Shown here piece after piece: positions 20,730-34,887 of a stretch of 64,000 nt of DNA. Source of the DNA: Paractinoplanes ovalisporus (GTDB lineage: Bacteria; Actinomycetota; Actinomycetes; Mycobacteriales; Micromonosporaceae); assembly GCF_016834655.1 (NCBI RefSeq), contig NZ_JAENHP010000010.1, forward strand, positions 248,001 through 312,000. The letters run 5' to 3'. How positions within the stretch are numbered: position 1 is the stretch's first letter; each line of letters begins with the position of its first letter. The position numbers and the translations under genes were made by a program. The notes under the pieces were generated by a model. The model saw nothing but the letters and a program-made list of their open reading frames with translations. It did no database searches and was not told the DNA's origin.

Positions 20730-23700
20730 ATGTCTCACCCTCAGGGTGTCCGTGTTCCGCTGACCTCGGGACAGCTGGGAATCTGGTACGCGGCGCAGGA
20801 GGACCCGGCCAACCCGCTGTTCTGTCTGGCCGAGCGAATCACCATCGCGGGGCCGGTGGACCCCGAGCGGTTCGCGGCGGCCGTGCGGCAGGTGGTCGCC
20901 GAGACCGAGGCGCTACGGACGCGTTTCGCCGAGGAGGACGACGGGCCCGTCCAGATGGTGCTGATCGACGGCGAGGTGCCGCTCGAGTTCGTGGACCTCT
21001 CTTCCGCTGCGGATCCCGAGGCCGCGGCCCGGGACTGGCTCGCCGCCCGGCTGGTCGAGCCGGTCGAACTGACCGGTGCCTCGCTGTCGGCCTTCGCGCT
21101 GCTGCGCTGCGCGGAGGATCGCTTCGTCTGGTTCCAGCGTCACCATCACCTGGTCCTCGACGGGATCAGCTGTGCCCTGGTCGCGCGACGGATCGCGACG
21201 GTCTACAACGCGTTGGCCGGCGGTGTTCCGCCGGAGGCCGGGGCCGGGGCCGGGGCCGGCCTGGCCGAGCTGGCCGCCGCCGATGCCGAGTACCGGGCAT
21301 CGGACCAGTTCACCGCCGACCGTGCCGCCTGGGCTGAGCAGTACGCGGATTCGCCTGAGGTGGCCGGTCTGGCCGGGCAACCGCGCCGGTATCCACGCCG
21401 GCCGCTGCTGCGCGCCGAGGGACACGTCGACCCGGCGGGCGCGGAGGCCGTCCGGTCGCTGGCTCGGGAGTCCGGCGTCGGCTGGCCCGCGGTCGTCGTG
21501 GCCGCGCAGGCCCTGTACGTGCACCGGATCACCGGCCGTCCGGACGTTGTCCTGGCGTTGCCGGTCGGGGCTCGGCCCCGCGGTGCCGTCGCCCGGGTGC
21601 CCGGCATGACGTCGAACGTCGTACCCGTCCGGGTGCGGGTCGAAGCGGGCGCGACCGTCACCGACATCGTCCGACAGGCGTCCGGACAACTGCGCGCCGC
21701 GCTGCGGCACCAGCGGTACCGCTACGAGGACCTGCGACGTGACCAGGGGGCTCTGGCCGACGGTCGTCGTCTGCTCGGTCCCCGCATCAACATCGTCACC
21801 TTCAATTACGACTTCGACTTCGGCGGTGCCCCGGTCACGGTTGAGACTCTGGCCATCGGTCACGACGACGACCTGACCGTGGTGGTGGACAGCCGCGACC
21901 CGGCCGGCGGACTGCGCATCGAGCTGAACGCCAACCCCGACCTGTACGACGAGCGGGAGCTGAAGGGCCACTGCGCCCGGCTGACCGAGCTGCTGGTCAC
22001 GATGGCCGGTGCGGCCGATCAGCCCACCGGCCGGCTGGACGTGGCGAGCCGGGACGAGCGGACCGCCCCCGCTGACGTGCCCGCCGTCCTCGAATCGTCC
22101 GCGGAGACTCTCGACGATCTGTTCCGCGGCCAGGTGGCGCGGACACCTCGGGCGACCGCCGTCACGCTGGGCCCGGTCTCGCTCAGCTACGCCGAACTGG
22201 ACGAGCGGGCCAACCGCTTGGCTCGTCTGCTGATCGCCCACGGGGCCCGGCCCGGCACGCTCGTCGGTCTGCTGCTGGAGCGCTCCCTCGACATGGTCGT
22301 GGCCCAGGTCGCCGTGATGAAATCCGGTGCGGCCTATGTGCCGATCGACCCGGCCTATCCGGCCGACCGCATCGCGTACACGCTCGGCGACGCCCACCCG
22401 GCCGTGGTCGTCACGCACGCGTCGGCCTCCGCGGCGCTGCCCGACGACGTGCCCGCGATCGCCCTCGACGGCGATGAGACTGCCGGCCAGCTGGCCGTCC
22501 TGCCCGGGACCCCGGTCGAGGACGCCGATCGGGCGGGACCGCTGACCGACGGCTCGCCGGCGTACGTGATCTACACGTCCGGGTCCACCGGACGTCCCAA
22601 AGGCGTTCAGGTGAGCCACCGCAACGTCGTCCGGCTGTTCAGCCGGACCGAGCACTGGTTCCACTTCGACCAGAACGACGTCTGGACGCTGTTCCACTCG
22701 TACGCCTTCGACTTCTCCGTCTGGGAACTGTGGGGACCGCTGCTGCACGGCGGCCGGCTCGTGGTGGTGCCCTACGAGGTCTCGCGGTCGCCCGAGGGCT
22801 TCCTGCGGCTTCTCGGCGACGAAGGGGTGACGGTGCTCAACCAGACCCCGTCCGCCTTCTTCCAGCTGATGCAGGCGGATCGGGACAACCCGGCCGACGG
22901 TGACCGGCTGGCCCTGCGCTATGTGATCTTCGGTGGTGAGGCGCTCGATCTGTGGCGGCTGCGCGACTGGTATCAGCGGCACTCCGGCGAGAACGCACCG
23001 GTCCTGGTCAACATGTACGGCATCACGGAGACCACGGTCCATGTCACCTACCGGGCGCTCGACGCCGGGACCGTTGCCTCCGGCGCCGGCAGCCTCATCG
23101 GGGTCGGTATCCCCGACCTGCGGGTGTATCTGCTGGACAGCGCTCTCCGTCCGGCCGTTCCCGGTGCCACCGGTGAGCTCTACATCGGTGGAGGCGGCGT
23201 CGCTCAGGGCTACCTGGGCCGGAGCGGTCTGACCGCGGAACGGTTCGTCGCCGACCCGTTCGCGGCCGACGGGAGCCGCATGTACCGCAGCGGCGACCTG
23301 GCCCGCCTGCAGGCCGGCGCGCTGGAGTATCTGGGCCGCGCCGACGATCAGATCAAGATCCGTGGATTCCGGATCGAGACCGGCGAGATCGCCGCCGCGC
23401 TGTCCGCCTGTGCCGGGGTGACCCACTGCGCGGTGGTGGCCCGGGACGACGGCCGGGGCGAGCGTCAGCTCGTCGCCTATCTGGTCGCGGAGGACCCGGC
23501 ACACGTGCCGGACGCCGGTGAGCTGCGTAAGAAGCTTGGTGAGTCGCTGCCCGACCACATGTTGCCGGCTGCGTTCGTTCCGGTGACCGAGCTGCCACTG
23601 ACCTCGAACGGCAAGCTCGACGTACGGGCCCTCCCTGCGCCGGAGCTCACCGGCAGCGGGACGTCCCGCGCCGCCCGCACACCCGGCGAGCAGGTGCTCG

Positions 23701-26700
23701 CCGCCCTGTTCGCCGAGACGCTCGGCGTGGACATGGTCGGGGCCGAGGACAACTTCTTCGTCCTGGGCGGGCATTCGCTGTCGGCCACCCGCCTGATCGG
23801 CCGGGTGCGCTCGGTGCTCGGGGCCGAGCTCTCCGTCCGCGACATTTTCGAACAACCCACGGTGGCCGCCCTGGCCCCGCTTCTGGACAGCACGGGAACG
23901 GCCCGGCCGGCGCTGCGGCCGAGTGCCCGCCCGGCGGACATCCCGCTTTCCTATGCGCAGCAACGGCTCTGGTTCCTCGACCGGCTCGAGGGCCCGAGCT
24001 CGACCTACAACATCCCGTTCACCATGCGCCTTCGTGGTGCCCTGGACGTCGGGGCCCTGCGCGCGGCCCTGACCGACGTGCTGGACCGCCACGAGAGTCT
24101 GCGGACGGTCTTCCCGCAGCGGGCGGGTCTGCCGCGGCAGGAGATCCTCGATGTCGCGACCGTAGCCGGTTCCCTCGACCCGGTCGACGTTCCGGCCGAG
24201 TTGCTCCCGGCGCGGCTGAGGGGGGCCGCGGAGCACGGTTTCCGCCTGGACGCGGAATCCCCGCTGCGGGCCGAGCTCTTCCGGCTCTCGGCCGACGAGC
24301 ACGTGCTCTCCGTCGTCGTGCACCACATCGGGGCCGACGGCTGGTCACTTGCCCCACTCGTGCACGACCTCACCGCGGCCTACAACGCCCGGATCGATGG
24401 TCAGGCGCCCGAGTGGGCCCCGCTTCCCGTCCAGTACGCCGATTACGCACTCTGGCAGCGGGAACTGCTGGGTGACGAGACGGACGCGGGCAGCCCGCTC
24501 GCGCGCCAGCTCGCGTACTGGAAGCAGACTCTCGCGGCCCTTCCGGAGGAGTTGCACCTTCCGGCCGATCGCCCCCGTCCGGCGGCGAGCAGTCACCGCG
24601 GCGCGGCGGTGACGCTCGATCTCGACACGCGGACCCACGCCGGCCTGACCGAACTGGCTCGTCAGTGCGGAGCCAGCCTGTTCATGCTCCTGCAGGCCGC
24701 GCTGGCCACCCTGCTGTCGCGGCTCGGCGGGGGCGACGACATCCCGCTGGGCAGCCCCGTCGCGGGCCGCACCGACGAGGCCGTCGAGCACCTGGTCGGT
24801 CTGTTCGTCAACACCCTGGTGCTCCGCACCGACACCTCGGGCCGGCCGACCTTCACCGAGCTGGTCGAACGCGTACGGCAGACGGACCTTTCCGCGTACG
24901 CGCATCAGGACATGCCCTTCGATCGGCTGGTCGAGGTGCTCAACCCGGACCGTTCGCTGGCCCGTCACCCGCTGTTCCAGGTGCTGCTGAGCCTGCAGGA
25001 CCACCCGCGCGGCACGGTCGAGCTGACCGGTCTGGACGCCGTTGTCACGCCGGGCGACCTGGTCGTCGCGAAGTTCGACCTCCAGTTCGACTTCAGCGAG
25101 AGCTTCGACGAGCACGGCCGCCCGGCCGGGCTCGGCGCCCAGGTCATCTACAGCACCGACCTGTTCGACGAGGTCACCGTGCAGCGCATGCTCGGCCGCC
25201 TGGCCGTGATGCTGGCCGAGGTCGTGGCCCGGCCGGAGACACGCATCGCCGATCTGGAACTTGTCCTGCCCGAGGAGAAAGCCGTCGTCATCCCGGCCAC
25301 CGTCCCGGCCGTCCAGGACGTGACAGTGCCGGACCGCTTCGCGCAGATCGTCGCCGCGTCGCCCACGGCCGTCGCCCTGGTGGCGGCGGACGGCACCGAG
25401 ATCACGTTCGCGGAGCTGGACGAGCGAGCCAACCGGCTGGCGCACTGCCTGCTCGCGGCCGGCGTCGGTGCCGAGGGCAGGGTCGCCGTCCTGCGTCGCC
25501 GCTCGGTCGATCTGGTCGTCGGGCTGCTGGCCGTGCTCAAGGCCAACGGGACCTACGTCCCGCTCGACCCGCGTGCGCCCCGGGCCCGCTGGGAGGCGAT
25601 CCTGCGCCGCACCGAGGCCGCCGTGCTTCTGACCGATGCGGACGGGACGGCCGAGGGGATCGACACCACGGCGACCGTCATTGCCGGCGACACCCCGGCC
25701 GGTGACTGGAAGGTCACGGCGCCCGCGGTGACCACACGTCCCGAGCAGCTGGCGTACATCATGTTCACGTCGGGTTCGACCGGCGTGCCCAAGGGCGTGG
25801 CCATCACCCACCGGGACCTGGTCGCGTTCGCCCTCGACAATCGGTTCGCGGACGAGGCGCACCGCCGGGTGCTGATGCACGCGCCGCACGCGTTCGACGC
25901 CGTGAACTACGAGCTGTGGGTGCCGTTGCTGACCGGCGGCCGCGTCGTCCTGGCCCCGCCTCACGACATGGACGTCGCCACCCTCCGGCGATTGATCGCC
26001 GCGCACGGCATCACCGGTCTGCACCTGACCGCGGGCCTGTTCCGGGTGGTTGCCGAGAACGACGCGGACTGCCTGGAGGGCGTCCGCAGTCTCTGCGCGG
26101 GTGGCGACGTCGTGCCCGCCGCGGCCGTGCGCCGCGTGCTCGAACGGTTCCCCGACATGGTGTTCCGGGACACGTACGGTCCGACCGAGACCACCACGTT
26201 CGCCACCTGCCACACCGTCACCACCGGCGTGGTCGCCGATCCGGTGCCGATCGGCCGGCCGATGGACGGTGTGCGCGCCTATGTGCTCGACCGGAACCTG
26301 CGCCGCGTGCCACCCGGTGTGCTCGGCGAGCTCTACCTGGCGGGCGCGGGCCTCGCCCGTGGCTACTGGACCGCGCCCGGTCTCACTGCCGAGAGGTTCG
26401 TGGCCGACCCCTTCGGCGCGCCGGGCGAGCGTATGTACCGCGTCGGTGATCTGGTCCGCCTCGGCCGGGACGGTGATCTGGTGTTCGCCGGACGGGCCGA
26501 CGACCAGGTGAAGATCCGCGGTTTCCGGATCGAACCCGCGGAACTCGAGGCGGCCCTCGCCGCACGACCCGGCATCGCTCAGGCCACCGCTCTGGTCCGC
26601 GAGGACAGGCCGGACGACAAACGTCTGGTGGGTTACGTCGTTCCGGTCCCGGGGGAGCGGATCGACGCCGGCGCCATGCGGTCCGAGTTGGCCACCGTGC

Positions 26701-29700
26701 TGCCGGACTATCTCGTTCCGTCCGCGATCGTCGTGCTGGACGCCTTGCCCCTCACCGCGAACGCCAAACTGGACCGGGCCGCGCTGCCCGCGCCGGAGCA
26801 GACGGGCGACCGGGTCGGACGAGCCCCACGCACACCCCAGGAGCAGGTCCTCTGCGGGCTCTTCGCGGAGATTCTGGAGGTCTCCTCGGTCGGTATCGAC
26901 GACAACTTCTTCGAACTGGGCGGTCACTCCCTGGTCGCCACCCGGCTGGTCCTGCGTATCGAGGCGGTTCTCGGTGTCGACGTCCCGGTGCGCGAGCTGT
27001 TCAACGCGCCGACCGTCGCCCAGCTCGCCGCCATCGTCGCCAACGCCGAGGGCGCGCGGCTGCCGCTGGCCGCACGGGAACGCCCGGCCGAGATGCCGCT
27101 TTCGCCGTCGCAGCGCGGACTCTGGTTCCTCAACCAGGTCGAGGGGCCCAGCCCGACATACAACCTCGGTGTGTCACTGCGGTTCACCGGCCGGGTCGAC
27201 CGGGAGGCCTTACTGGCCGCGCTGCACGACACCGTGCTGCGGCACGAGAGCCTGCGCACGGTCTTCCCGGACCACGACGGCGTGCCGATCCAGCGGATCG
27301 TGGAGGCCACCGACCTGAAAGTGCCGGTGACCGTCGCCGAGTCGGACGAGGCCTCGCTCGACGAGCACCTGAGTGAAGCGGCCCGGGCCGGCTTCGACCT
27401 CGCCCGTGAGCTGCCGATCCGGGCCCATCTGCTGGTGCTCGGACCGACCGAGCAGGTCTTTCTGATCGTCGTGCACCACATCGTCTCGGACGGATGGTCG
27501 CTGAGCCCCCTCGTCGCCGATCTGGCCGCTGCGTACACGGCCCGGCGCGCGGGTAGCGCGCCGGACTGGGAGCCGTTACCCGTCCAGTACGCGGACTACA
27601 CCCTGTGGCAGGCCGAGCTGATGGGCCGTCCCGACGACCCGGAGAGCCGTCTCGCCCGCCAGCTGGCGCACTGGGAGCAGGCCCTGGCCGGCCTGCCGGA
27701 CCAGCTCGAGCTGCCGACCGACCGTCCCCGCCCGGCCGTCCTGAGCAGCCAGGGTGACATCCTGTCGTGGACCCTGGACGCCCCGGTGCAGCAGGCGCTG
27801 CACCAGATCGCCCGCAGTAGCGGCGCCAGCCTGTTCATGGTGTTGCAGGCCGCCGTCGCAGCAGTGGTGTCGCGGCTCGGCGGAGGCGACGACATCGCCC
27901 TGGGCACCGCGGTCGCGGGCCGCAATGACGAGTCGCTCGCCGACAGCGTCGGCTACTTCGTCAACACCCTTCCGTTGCGCAACGACGTGTCCCGCGACCC
28001 CACCTTCCGGCAGCTGATCGAGCGGGTCCGGACGGCCGACCTGGCGGCCTACGCCAACCAGGAGGTCCCGTTCGACCTTCTCGTGGAGCGGCTCAGCCCG
28101 CAGCGTTCCCTGTCGCGGCACCCGCTGTACCAGGTGCTGCTGACGTTCGAGAACATCCCCGAGCTGCGGCTACGCTTCGCCGGACTGGACACCCGCCTGC
28201 ACCCGGCCAACCCCCGGGCGGCCAAGTGCGACCTCGAGTTCGCGGTCGGCGAGTCGTTCGGCGCCGACGGTGCGCCGGAGGGGCTGCGGGGCACCCTGAC
28301 CTACAGCACCGACCTCTATGACCGCGGTACCGCACAGGCACTGGCGGACCGGCTCGTACGTTTCCTGACCGCGGTCGCGGCCGATCCGGCACTGCGGGTG
28401 TCCCAGGTGGACCTGCTGTCGCCGGCCGAGCGGGAGCTCGTTCTGCACACGTGGCAGGGCGCCGACGAGGAGGTCGAGTTCCGGACCGTCGTCGAGCGGA
28501 TCGAGGAGCAGGCCCGCCGCATACCCGGGAACATCGCGGTCAGCACGGCCGCCGGGCATCTCACGTACGCGCAGTTCATGTCCCGGGTGAACCGCATGGC
28601 GCGGTGGCTGATCGGCCACGGTGTGGGGCCGGAGCGGGTGGTGGCGCTGGCTGTCTCCCGATCGCTGGACACCTTTGTCACACCGCACGCCGTCGCCGCG
28701 GCCGGGGGAACCTATCTGCCGATCGAGGACCGTTACCCGGCGGACCGGCTCGCGTACATGGTCGAGGACAGCCGGCCCGTCCTGGCGCTGGTGCACGGGA
28801 GCAGTGAGCACCTGGTGACCGCCGCCGACGTGCCGCGGCACCGGATCGACACGGCGGACTTCGAGGCCGAGCTGGCGGCGCTTCCGGACGGACCGGTTAC
28901 GGACGCGGAACGGACCGCGCCGCTACGGAACACCAATGCCGCGTACGTTCTCTACACCTCCGGATCGACCGGCCGCCCGAAGGGGGTCTGGGTCGAGCAC
29001 CGGTCCCTCATCGACCACGTCTCGACCGCGTCGCGTCGCTACGCGGGGCTCGACGGAGTGGCCGTGCTGCATGCCCCGGTGTCCTTCGACATCTCGCTGA
29101 TGGCGTTGCACATGGTCCCGGCCAACGGTGGTCACGTGCATGTGACCGGGGGACTGGACTCGCCCGACCCGGCGACCGTCGAGCTGTTACGGGAGCACCG
29201 GCTCACGTACCTCGATGCCGTGCCGAGTCACCTGCCGATGCTCACCGCGCTGCCGCCGGAGTTCGGACCGGCCCGGGAGCAGTTCTTCGGCGGCGAGGCG
29301 CTGCGGGCCGACGCTCTGGTGGCGTGGCGCCGGGCCAACCCGGGAGCTGCGGTGCGCAACGGCTACGGGCCGACCGAGACCACGTGTGTGGTCACCGATC
29401 GGCTGATCGAACCGGGTGAGGACCTCACCCCGGGTGTCGTGCCGATCGGTGTGCCGCAGTCCAACACCCGTGTCTACATCCTCGACGACAATTTGCGGCC
29501 GGTCCCGCCCGGTGTGCCCGGCGAGCTCTACATCGCCGGCTCCGGTCTGGCCCGCGGTTACCTCTATCGGCCGGGCTTGTCGTCCGCGCGTTTTGTCGCC
29601 TGCCCGTTCGGGCCGTCCGGAGAACGGATGTACCGCAGCGGTGACCTCGTCCGGTGGCTTCCGGACGGGAAGATCGCCTATCTGGGCCGGGTCGACGACC

Positions 29701-32700
29701 AGGTCCAGGTGCGTGGCTTCCGGGTCGAGCTCGGCGAGATCTCCTCGGTGCTCAACCTTCTGCCCGGGGTCGACGCCGCGGCCGTGATCGTCCGTGAGGA
29801 CACGCCGGGCGACGAGCGCCTTGTCGGCTACGCGGTCCCATCGGCGGGCGTTGCGCTGGTCGTCGCCGAGCTCCGCGAAGCGATGACCCGCGTGCTTCCC
29901 GAGTACATGGTGCCGACGGTGATCGTGGAGCTGCCCGAGCTTCCCCTCACACCGAACGGAAAACTGGACCGGCGGGCGCTCCCGGCACCGGACTACGCGG
30001 CCGCGGCCGCGGGCCGGGAGCCGGCGACACCGCAGGAGGCGGCCCTGGCGGAGCTGTTCGCCGAGGTGCTGGCGTTGCCGAAGGTCGGCGTCGATGACGA
30101 TTTCTTCGCGCTCGGCGGGCACTCCCTGATCGCGGCGCGCCTGGTCAACCGGATCCGCTCGGCTCTCGACGTGGAGATCTCGGTCCGGGCCCTGTTCGAG
30201 GCGCCGAGTGTCGCCGCCCTGGCCGGGCGACTGGGCCAGGCGCCTGCGACAGCCCGCGCCGAGCTGGTCCGGAGGGAACGACCGGAGACTCTGCCGCCGT
30301 CCGCGGCTCAGCTCGCCCTCTGGTTCCTCAACCGGATCGAGGGCGCGCGCAGCGTGTACAACGTGCCCGTTGTGCTGCACCTGTCCGGGCCCCTGAACGA
30401 GGCGGCGTTGCGGGCGGCGGTGACCGACGTGGTCGCCCGGCACGAGGCGCTGCGGACCGTCTTCCCGTCGACCGGCGGCCGGCCTCGCCAGGAGGTACTG
30501 AGCGACCCCACCACCACCCTGGCCGTGCTGGAGCTCGACGAGAACCGGTTGCCGGACTTCCTCGCCGGCCTGGCGAGCGGGGAGTTCGACGTCACTGTGG
30601 ACCGGCCGTTGCGGGCCACCCTGGTCCGGCTCGGCGCCACCGAGCACGTCCTTGTCCTGTTGATGCACCACATCGCCACCGACGGCTGGTCCCTGGCCCC
30701 GTTGCGGAGGGACCTCGCGACGGCGTACGCCGCGCGATGCGACGACGCCGAGCCGGGCTGGGAGCCGCTGCCGATCCAGTACGCCGACTTCACGTTGTGG
30801 CAGGTCGAGCATCTCGGCGATCCGCACGACCCTGCGAGCAACCACGCCCGTCAGCTCGCCTACTGGCGGGACCGGCTCGACGGGGCGCCGGAGGAACTGG
30901 CGCTGCCCTCCGACCGGCCGCGACCGTCGGCGGGGGACAACGTCGGCGCCAGTGTCGAGATGCGGCTGGATGCCGCCGTGACGACGCGCATCGAGGAACT
31001 CGGCCGAGTCCACGGGGTCAGCACCTTCATGGTGCTGCAGGCCGCGCTGGCGGTGCTGCTCACCCGGCTGGGTGCCGGTACCGACCTGCCGATCGGCACC
31101 ACGGTGGCCGGGCGCAGTGACGAACGCCTCGAGGATCTCGTCGGCCTGTTCATCAACACCCTGGTCCTGCGGACGGACACAGCCGGGAACCCCACGTTCT
31201 CGGAGATGCTGGAGCGTGTCCGCCGAACCACACTCGACGCCTTCGCCCACCAGGACGTGCCGTTCGAGAAACTGGTCGAGGGGTTGAACCCGGAGCGGTC
31301 GCTGGCCCGTCATCCGCTCTTCCAGGTCGCTCTCACCCACTACAACACTCCGACGGCCGAGGTGCCGCTGGGCGCACTGGCCGTCCGGCAGCAGCACCTC
31401 GACCTGCGGATCGCGAAGTTCGACCTGGCCTTCGGATTCGGCAATCCGGCCGGCGATCCGGGTGTCCTGCGGGGATGGCTGGAGTATCGGACCGACATGT
31501 ACGACGCGGCCACCGCGGAGTCGCTGTTGCGGCGGCTGATCCGGGTGCTCGACGTGGTCTCCGCCCGGCCCGGGATCCGGGTCGGCGACGTCGACGTTCT
31601 CGGCGACGAGGACCGGCAGAGGGTGCTGTACGAGTGGAACGGCACCCGCCGGGATCAGCCGCGCTGGCGTATCGACGAGCGTGTGGCCGACCACGCGGCG
31701 CGGACACCCGACGCCGTCGCGGTTGTCGACGGCAACACTTCGCTGACCTACCGGGAGCTGCACGAGCGCGCGGACGGCCTCGCCGGGGTGCTGGCCGGTC
31801 ACGGCGCCGGTCCGGATCGGCTGGTGACGGTGGCCCTGCCGCGCTCGGCCGAGCTGGTCGTGACGCTGCTGGCGGTGATGCGAACCGGGGCCGCGTACCT
31901 GCCGCTCGACCCGGAACACCCGGCCGACCGGATCCAGTACACGCTTCAGGACGCGAAGCCGGCACTCGCCGTGGTCAACTCGGCCACGGTCGGCGTGCTC
32001 GACGACAGTGTCCCGCGGCTGGTGACCGATGCACCCGGCGCGACGACCGCGGCGCCGGGGGGCTACACGCCGACGCCGGACACGGGTGCCGCCTACGTCA
32101 TCTACACCTCGGGCTCGACAGGTCGCCCGAAGGGCGTGGTCGTCACACACCGCGGTTTCACGAACCTCCTCACCGATCAGGCGCGACGGTTCCGGCTCGG
32201 TCCCGGCAAGCGGCTCCTCGCGGTGACGACGGTGTCGTTCGATGTCGCCGCACTCGATCTGTTCGGCCCGCTCAGCTGCGGCGCGGCGGTGGTCGTGGCC
32301 GGACGGGAGAGCGTCCTCGACCCGGGTGCTCTCCTCGCCCTGATCGAATCGGCGAGGATCGACTGCCTGGAGGCGACCCCGTCGCTGTGGCAGGCGCTCG
32401 CGGCCGCGGCGCCGGAGAACGGCCTGCGTTCCGTGCACGCCTTCATCGGCGGGGAGGCGTTCTCCGACGCGCTGGCCGATCTGCTGCGGGCACGGGTACG
32501 GACTCTGACCAACGTCTACGGCCCGACCGAGACCACCGTGTGCGCCACCGCCCAGGACCTCACGGAGCCGGAACGGATCACGATCGGCGGCCCGATCGAC
32601 AACACCCAGGTCTACGTGCTCGACGATCGGCTCCAGCCGGTGCCACCGGGAGTGGTGGGCGACCTGTACATCGCCGGTGACGGGGTGGCCCGGGGTTACC

Positions 32701-34832
32701 ACAACCGGTCCGGCCTGACCTCCGAGCGCTTTGTCGGCTGCCCGTTCGGGCCGGCCGGATCGCGGATGTACCGCACCGGCGACCTCGTCCGGTGGACCCG
32801 GTCGGGTCGCCTGGACTATCTGGGCCGGTCGGACCACCAGGTCAAGATCCGCGGTTTCCGGATCGAACTGGGGGAGATCGAGGCCGTGCTGCTACGGCAC
32901 CCGGCGGTCGAGCAGGTCGCGGTCGTCGATCAGACCGACGACCGCGGAGTGCGGCGGCTTGTCGCCTACCTCGTGCCGCGGCCCGGCGCGGACGTGCCCG
33001 CGCCGGAGGAACTGCTCGGGTTGACCGGCGCCGCCCTGCCCGACTACATGATCCCGGCGGCGTTCCTGCCGCTCGACCGGCTGCCGCGGACGCCCAACGG
33101 CAAGCTGGACCGCGGCGCGTTGCCGGCACCGCAGTTCACAGCCGGACCGGCGTCGCGGAAACCGCGGACACCGGTGGAGCACGTGTTGCTCGGCATCGTC
33201 GCCGATTTGTTGCGCGTGCCGGACGCCGGGGTCGAGGACAGCTTCTTCGAGCTCGGCGGTGACAGCATCTCGTCGATGCAGCTGATCACGCGGGCACAGG
33301 CGGCCGGGCTGGGACTCAAGGTCAACGACGTTTTCGAGCGGCGTACCGTCGCCGGAATCGCTCAGGTGGCACGCATCCTCGACGAGGACGCCGGCGCCGA
33401 GCAGGACGACCCGACCGGCACGGTCCCGGCGACTCCGATGATGGCCCTGCTGCGTGAACGCGCGGATCGTGACCGGCTCAGCCAGCACACTCTCCTGAGA
33501 ACGCCCGCGGGCCTGACCGCCGATCGGATGACCGAGCTGCTGCAGGGCCTGCTGGATCGACACGATGTTCTGCGGTCCCGGCTGGACGATCATTGGCAGC
33601 TCGTCGTGGCACCCGTCGGCGAGGTGTCGGCCGACAGCGTGCTGTCCCGGGTCCCCGTGGCGGCGGTCATCCCCGAGGAGGTGCTGACCAGCCACTTCGC
33701 CGGGGCCGTCGATCGTCTGAATCCGCAAGCGGGCACGATGATGCGGGCTGTGTGGTTCGACGCGGGGTCCGATGAGGCCGGCCGCCTTCTCCTGGTGGCG
33801 CATCATCTGGTCGTCGATGCTGTTTCGTGGCGGATCCTCCGGGACGACTTGGAGCTGGGCTGGGCGGCGGGCTGGGAATCGGCGCGAGGACCCGCCCGCA
33901 CGTCGGTCCGCCGGTGGAGCGAGCAGCTTCGTGCCGAGGCCCACCGGCCGGAGCGGCTCGCCGAGCTGCCCTACTGGGTGGACACACTCGCACTCGACGA
34001 TCAGCCCGTTCCTCCGGCCGCCGGGAGCCCCGCGGTCTCCGCTTCGGTGACCTTGGCCGCCGGCGCGACGGAACCGTTGCTGTCCGAGGTTCCGGCGACG
34101 TTCCACTGCGGCGTGGAGGACATCCTGGTCGCCGCGTTTGTCGCCGCCCTGGCCGAGCAGCAGCGTCACCGGGGCGGCCCGGCCGGACCGATGCTGGTGG
34201 CTTTGGAGCACCACGGCCGGGACGCGGAGCTCGAGGGCGTCGACGTCACGGGCACCGTCGGCTGGTTCACCACCATGTTCCCGGTCCGGCTGGATGCCGG
34301 TCGGATCGACTGGCCCGACCTGTGGGCGGGCGGGGAGTCCGCGGGACGCGTCGTCAAGCGGATCAAGGAGCAGCTGCGGGCGGTACCCGGCGACGGGCTC
34401 GGTTACGGACTGCTGCGCCATCTCAACGAGGACACCGCGCCCGTGCTGGCCCGTGGCTCCGGAGCGGCACTGAGCTTCAACTACCTCGGTCGCACGTCGA
34501 TCGACTTCGGCCGCGAGCCATGGTCGATCGCCCCGGAGGCCGTGATGTTGAAGCCGGCGGAGACGTTCACTCCGTTCGCTCTCGAACTCAACGCGGTCAC
34601 GCTGGACCGACCGGCCGGGCCGGAGCTGACGGCCACCTTCAGCGCGGCGCCGGGTGCCTTCGGGGTCACCGAACTCGAGGCGTTGGGGGACATCTGGCGG
34701 CGGGTGCTGGACGTTCTGGTCGCGCACACGCGGCGTCCGGCCGCGGGCGGGCACACGCCCTCGGACGTGGCACTGGCGGCCCTCAACCAGGACGAGATCG
34801 AGCTCCTCGAGGACGACTGGATCGGCAGCTGA
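20730..34832 (+). CDS. Initiating lipopeptide NRPS: Cs-A(Thr)-T-C-A-T-C-A-T-C-A-T-E
   Basis: 4700 residues; GGAG lies five bases before the ATG. By residue: starter C domain 10-443 ([10 protein letters not shown]), preceded by no A-T module, so it should N-acylate the first amino acid. Then A1 460-967, T1 (LGGHSL), C2 1069-1510 (HHIGADGWS), A2 1534-2020, T2, C3 2121-2565 (HHIVSDGWS), A3 2584-3087, T3, C4 3189-3628 (HHIATDGWS), A4 3647-4134, T4 (LGGDSI), E 4230-4690 ([10 protein letters not shown]). Pockets: A1 D-F-W-N-I-G-M-V-H-K is the Thr code. A2 D-A-Y-H-C-G-T-T-F-K, A3 D-I-M-D-F-G-G-C-V-K and A4 D-V-L-E-F-G-V-V-C-K match no code I can name. C2-C4 are LCL-type, as expected without upstream E domains. 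The C-terminal helix ([18 protein letters not shown]) looks like a donor communication segment. It starts the assembly line with acyl-Thr and ends with a D-residue. Confidence 0.96.
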   Translation: MSHPQGVRVPLTSGQLGIWYAAQEDPANPLFCLAERITIAGPVDPERFAAAVRQVVAETEALRTRFAEEDDGPVQMVLIDGEVPLEFVDLSSAADPEAAARDWLAARLVEPVELTGASLSAFALLRCAEDRFVWFQRHHHLVLDGISCALVARRIATVYNALAGGVPPEAGAGAGAGLAELAAADAEYRASDQFTADRAAWAEQYADSPEVAGLAGQPRRYPRRPLLRAEGHVDPAGAEAVRSLARESGVGWPAVVVAAQALYVHRITGRPDVVLALPVGARPRGAVARVPGMTSNVVPVRVRVEAGATVTDIVRQASGQLRAALRHQRYRYEDLRRDQGALADGRRLLGPRINIVTFNYDFDFGGAPVTVETLAIGHDDDLTVVVDSRDPAGGLRIELNANPDLYDERELKGHCARLTELLVTMAGAADQPTGRLDVASRDERTAPADVPAVLESSAETLDDLFRGQVARTPRATAVTLGPVSLSYAELDERANRLARLLIAHGARPGTLVGLLLERSLDMVVAQVAVMKSGAAYVPIDPAYPADRIAYTLGDAHPAVVVTHASASAALPDDVPAIALDGDETAGQLAVLPGTPVEDADRAGPLTDGSPAYVIYTSGSTGRPKGVQVSHRNVVRLFSRTEHWFHFDQNDVWTLFHSYAFDFSVWELWGPLLHGGRLVVVPYEVSRSPEGFLRLLGDEGVTVLNQTPSAFFQLMQADRDNPADGDRLALRYVIFGGEALDLWRLRDWYQRHSGENAPVLVNMYGITETTVHVTYRALDAGTVASGAGSLIGVGIPDLRVYLLDSALRPAVPGATGELYIGGGGVAQGYLGRSGLTAERFVADPFAADGSRMYRSGDLARLQAGALEYLGRADDQIKIRGFRIETGEIAAALSACAGVTHCAVVARDDGRGERQLVAYLVAEDPAHVPDAGELRKKLGESLPDHMLPAAFVPVTELPLTSNGKLDVRALPAPELTGSGTSRAARTPGEQVLAALFAETLGVDMVGAEDNFFVLGGHSLSATRLIGRVRSVLGAELSVRDIFEQPTVAALAPLLDSTGTARPALRPSARPADIPLSYAQQRLWFLDRLEGPSSTYNIPFTMRLRGALDVGALRAALTDVLDRHESLRTVFPQRAGLPRQEILDVATVAGSLDPVDVPAELLPARLRGAAEHGFRLDAESPLRAELFRLSADEHVLSVVVHHIGADGWSLAPLVHDLTAAYNARIDGQAPEWAPLPVQYADYALWQRELLGDETDAGSPLARQLAYWKQTLAALPEELHLPADRPRPAASSHRGAAVTLDLDTRTHAGLTELARQCGASLFMLLQAALATLLSRLGGGDDIPLGSPVAGRTDEAVEHLVGLFVNTLVLRTDTSGRPTFTELVERVRQTDLSAYAHQDMPFDRLVEVLNPDRSLARHPLFQVLLSLQDHPRGTVELTGLDAVVTPGDLVVAKFDLQFDFSESFDEHGRPAGLGAQVIYSTDLFDEVTVQRMLGRLAVMLAEVVARPETRIADLELVLPEEKAVVIPATVPAVQDVTVPDRFAQIVAASPTAVALVAADGTEITFAELDERANRLAHCLLAAGVGAEGRVAVLRRRSVDLVVGLLAVLKANGTYVPLDPRAPRARWEAILRRTEAAVLLTDADGTAEGIDTTATVIAGDTPAGDWKVTAPAVTTRPEQLAYIMFTSGSTGVPKGVAITHRDLVAFALDNRFADEAHRRVLMHAPHAFDAVNYELWVPLLTGGRVVLAPPHDMDVATLRRLIAAHGITGLHLTAGLFRVVAENDADCLEGVRSLCAGGDVVPAAAVRRVLERFPDMVFRDTYGPTETTTFATCHTVTTGVVADPVPIGRPMDGVRAYVLDRNLRRVPPGVLGELYLAGAGLARGYWTAPGLTAERFVADPFGAPGERMYRVGDLVRLGRDGDLVFAGRADDQVKIRGFRIEPAELEAALAARPGIAQATALVREDRPDDKRLVGYVVPVPGERIDAGAMRSELATVLPDYLVPSAIVVLDALPLTANAKLDRAALPAPEQTGDRVGRAPRTPQEQVLCGLFAEILEVSSVGIDDNFFELGGHSLVATRLVLRIEAVLGVDVPVRELFNAPTVAQLAAIVANAEGARLPLAARERPAEMPLSPSQRGLWFLNQVEGPSPTYNLGVSLRFTGRVDREALLAALHDTVLRHESLRTVFPDHDGVPIQRIVEATDLKVPVTVAESDEASLDEHLSEAARAGFDLARELPIRAHLLVLGPTEQVFLIVVHHIVSDGWSLSPLVADLAAAYTARRAGSAPDWEPLPVQYADYTLWQAELMGRPDDPESRLARQLAHWEQALAGLPDQLELPTDRPRPAVLSSQGDILSWTLDAPVQQALHQIARSSGASLFMVLQAAVAAVVSRLGGGDDIALGTAVAGRNDESLADSVGYFVNTLPLRNDVSRDPTFRQLIERVRTADLAAYANQEVPFDLLVERLSPQRSLSRHPLYQVLLTFENIPELRLRFAGLDTRLHPANPRAAKCDLEFAVGESFGADGAPEGLRGTLTYSTDLYDRGTAQALADRLVRFLTAVAADPALRVSQVDLLSPAERELVLHTWQGADEEVEFRTVVERIEEQARRIPGNIAVSTAAGHLTYAQFMSRVNRMARWLIGHGVGPERVVALAVSRSLDTFVTPHAVAAAGGTYLPIEDRYPADRLAYMVEDSRPVLALVHGSSEHLVTAADVPRHRIDTADFEAELAALPDGPVTDAERTAPLRNTNAAYVLYTSGSTGRPKGVWVEHRSLIDHVSTASRRYAGLDGVAVLHAPVSFDISLMALHMVPANGGHVHVTGGLDSPDPATVELLREHRLTYLDAVPSHLPMLTALPPEFGPAREQFFGGEALRADALVAWRRANPGAAVRNGYGPTETTCVVTDRLIEPGEDLTPGVVPIGVPQSNTRVYILDDNLRPVPPGVPGELYIAGSGLARGYLYRPGLSSARFVACPFGPSGERMYRSGDLVRWLPDGKIAYLGRVDDQVQVRGFRVELGEISSVLNLLPGVDAAAVIVREDTPGDERLVGYAVPSAGVALVVAELREAMTRVLPEYMVPTVIVELPELPLTPNGKLDRRALPAPDYAAAAAGREPATPQEAALAELFAEVLALPKVGVDDDFFALGGHSLIAARLVNRIRSALDVEISVRALFEAPSVAALAGRLGQAPATARAELVRRERPETLPPSAAQLALWFLNRIEGARSVYNVPVVLHLSGPLNEAALRAAVTDVVARHEALRTVFPSTGGRPRQEVLSDPTTTLAVLELDENRLPDFLAGLASGEFDVTVDRPLRATLVRLGATEHVLVLLMHHIATDGWSLAPLRRDLATAYAARCDDAEPGWEPLPIQYADFTLWQVEHLGDPHDPASNHARQLAYWRDRLDGAPEELALPSDRPRPSAGDNVGASVEMRLDAAVTTRIEELGRVHGVSTFMVLQAALAVLLTRLGAGTDLPIGTTVAGRSDERLEDLVGLFINTLVLRTDTAGNPTFSEMLERVRRTTLDAFAHQDVPFEKLVEGLNPERSLARHPLFQVALTHYNTPTAEVPLGALAVRQQHLDLRIAKFDLAFGFGNPAGDPGVLRGWLEYRTDMYDAATAESLLRRLIRVLDVVSARPGIRVGDVDVLGDEDRQRVLYEWNGTRRDQPRWRIDERVADHAARTPDAVAVVDGNTSLTYRELHERADGLAGVLAGHGAGPDRLVTVALPRSAELVVTLLAVMRTGAAYLPLDPEHPADRIQYTLQDAKPALAVVNSATVGVLDDSVPRLVTDAPGATTAAPGGYTPTPDTGAAYVIYTSGSTGRPKGVVVTHRGFTNLLTDQARRFRLGPGKRLLAVTTVSFDVAALDLFGPLSCGAAVVVAGRESVLDPGALLALIESARIDCLEATPSLWQALAAAAPENGLRSVHAFIGGEAFSDALADLLRARVRTLTNVYGPTETTVCATAQDLTEPERITIGGPIDNTQVYVLDDRLQPVPPGVVGDLYIAGDGVARGYHNRSGLTSERFVGCPFGPAGSRMYRTGDLVRWTRSGRLDYLGRSDHQVKIRGFRIELGEIEAVLLRHPAVEQVAVVDQTDDRGVRRLVAYLVPRPGADVPAPEELLGLTGAALPDYMIPAAFLPLDRLPRTPNGKLDRGALPAPQFTAGPASRKPRTPVEHVLLGIVADLLRVPDAGVEDSFFELGGDSISSMQLITRAQAAGLGLKVNDVFERRTVAGIAQVARILDEDAGAEQDDPTGTVPATPMMALLRERADRDRLSQHTLLRTPAGLTADRMTELLQGLLDRHDVLRSRLDDHWQLVVAPVGEVSADSVLSRVPVAAVIPEEVLTSHFAGAVDRLNPQAGTMMRAVWFDAGSDEAGRLLLVAHHLVVDAVSWRILRDDLELGWAAGWESARGPARTSVRRWSEQLRAEAHRPERLAELPYWVDTLALDDQPVPPAAGSPAVSASVTLAAGATEPLLSEVPATFHCGVEDILVAAFVAALAEQQRHRGGPAGPMLVALEHHGRDAELEGVDVTGTVGWFTTMFPVRLDAGRIDWPDLWAGGESAGRVVKRIKEQLRAVPGDGLGYGLLRHLNEDTAPVLARGSGAALSFNYLGRTSIDFGREPWSIAPEAVMLKPAETFTPFALELNAVTLDRPAGPELTATFSAAPGAFGVTELEALGDIWRRVLDVLVAHTRRPAAGGHTPSDVALAALNQDEIELLEDDWIGS

Positions 34833-34840
34833 CCAAGGAG

Positions 34841-34873
34841 GAGGCCCCGGACGTCGGTGACGTCCGGGGCCTC
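34841..34873. terminator. Strong hairpin terminator between convergent NRPS and P450 genes
   Basis: A perfect 15-bp stem (GAGGCCCCGGACGTC with its complement, 3-base loop at 34856-34858) is followed on the plus strand by TTT. It sits nine bases after the NRPS stop and 15 bases from the end of the minus-strand P450 gene, so it could terminate both transcripts. Confidence 0.8.
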
Positions 34874-34887
34874 TTTGCGGGGCGGGG

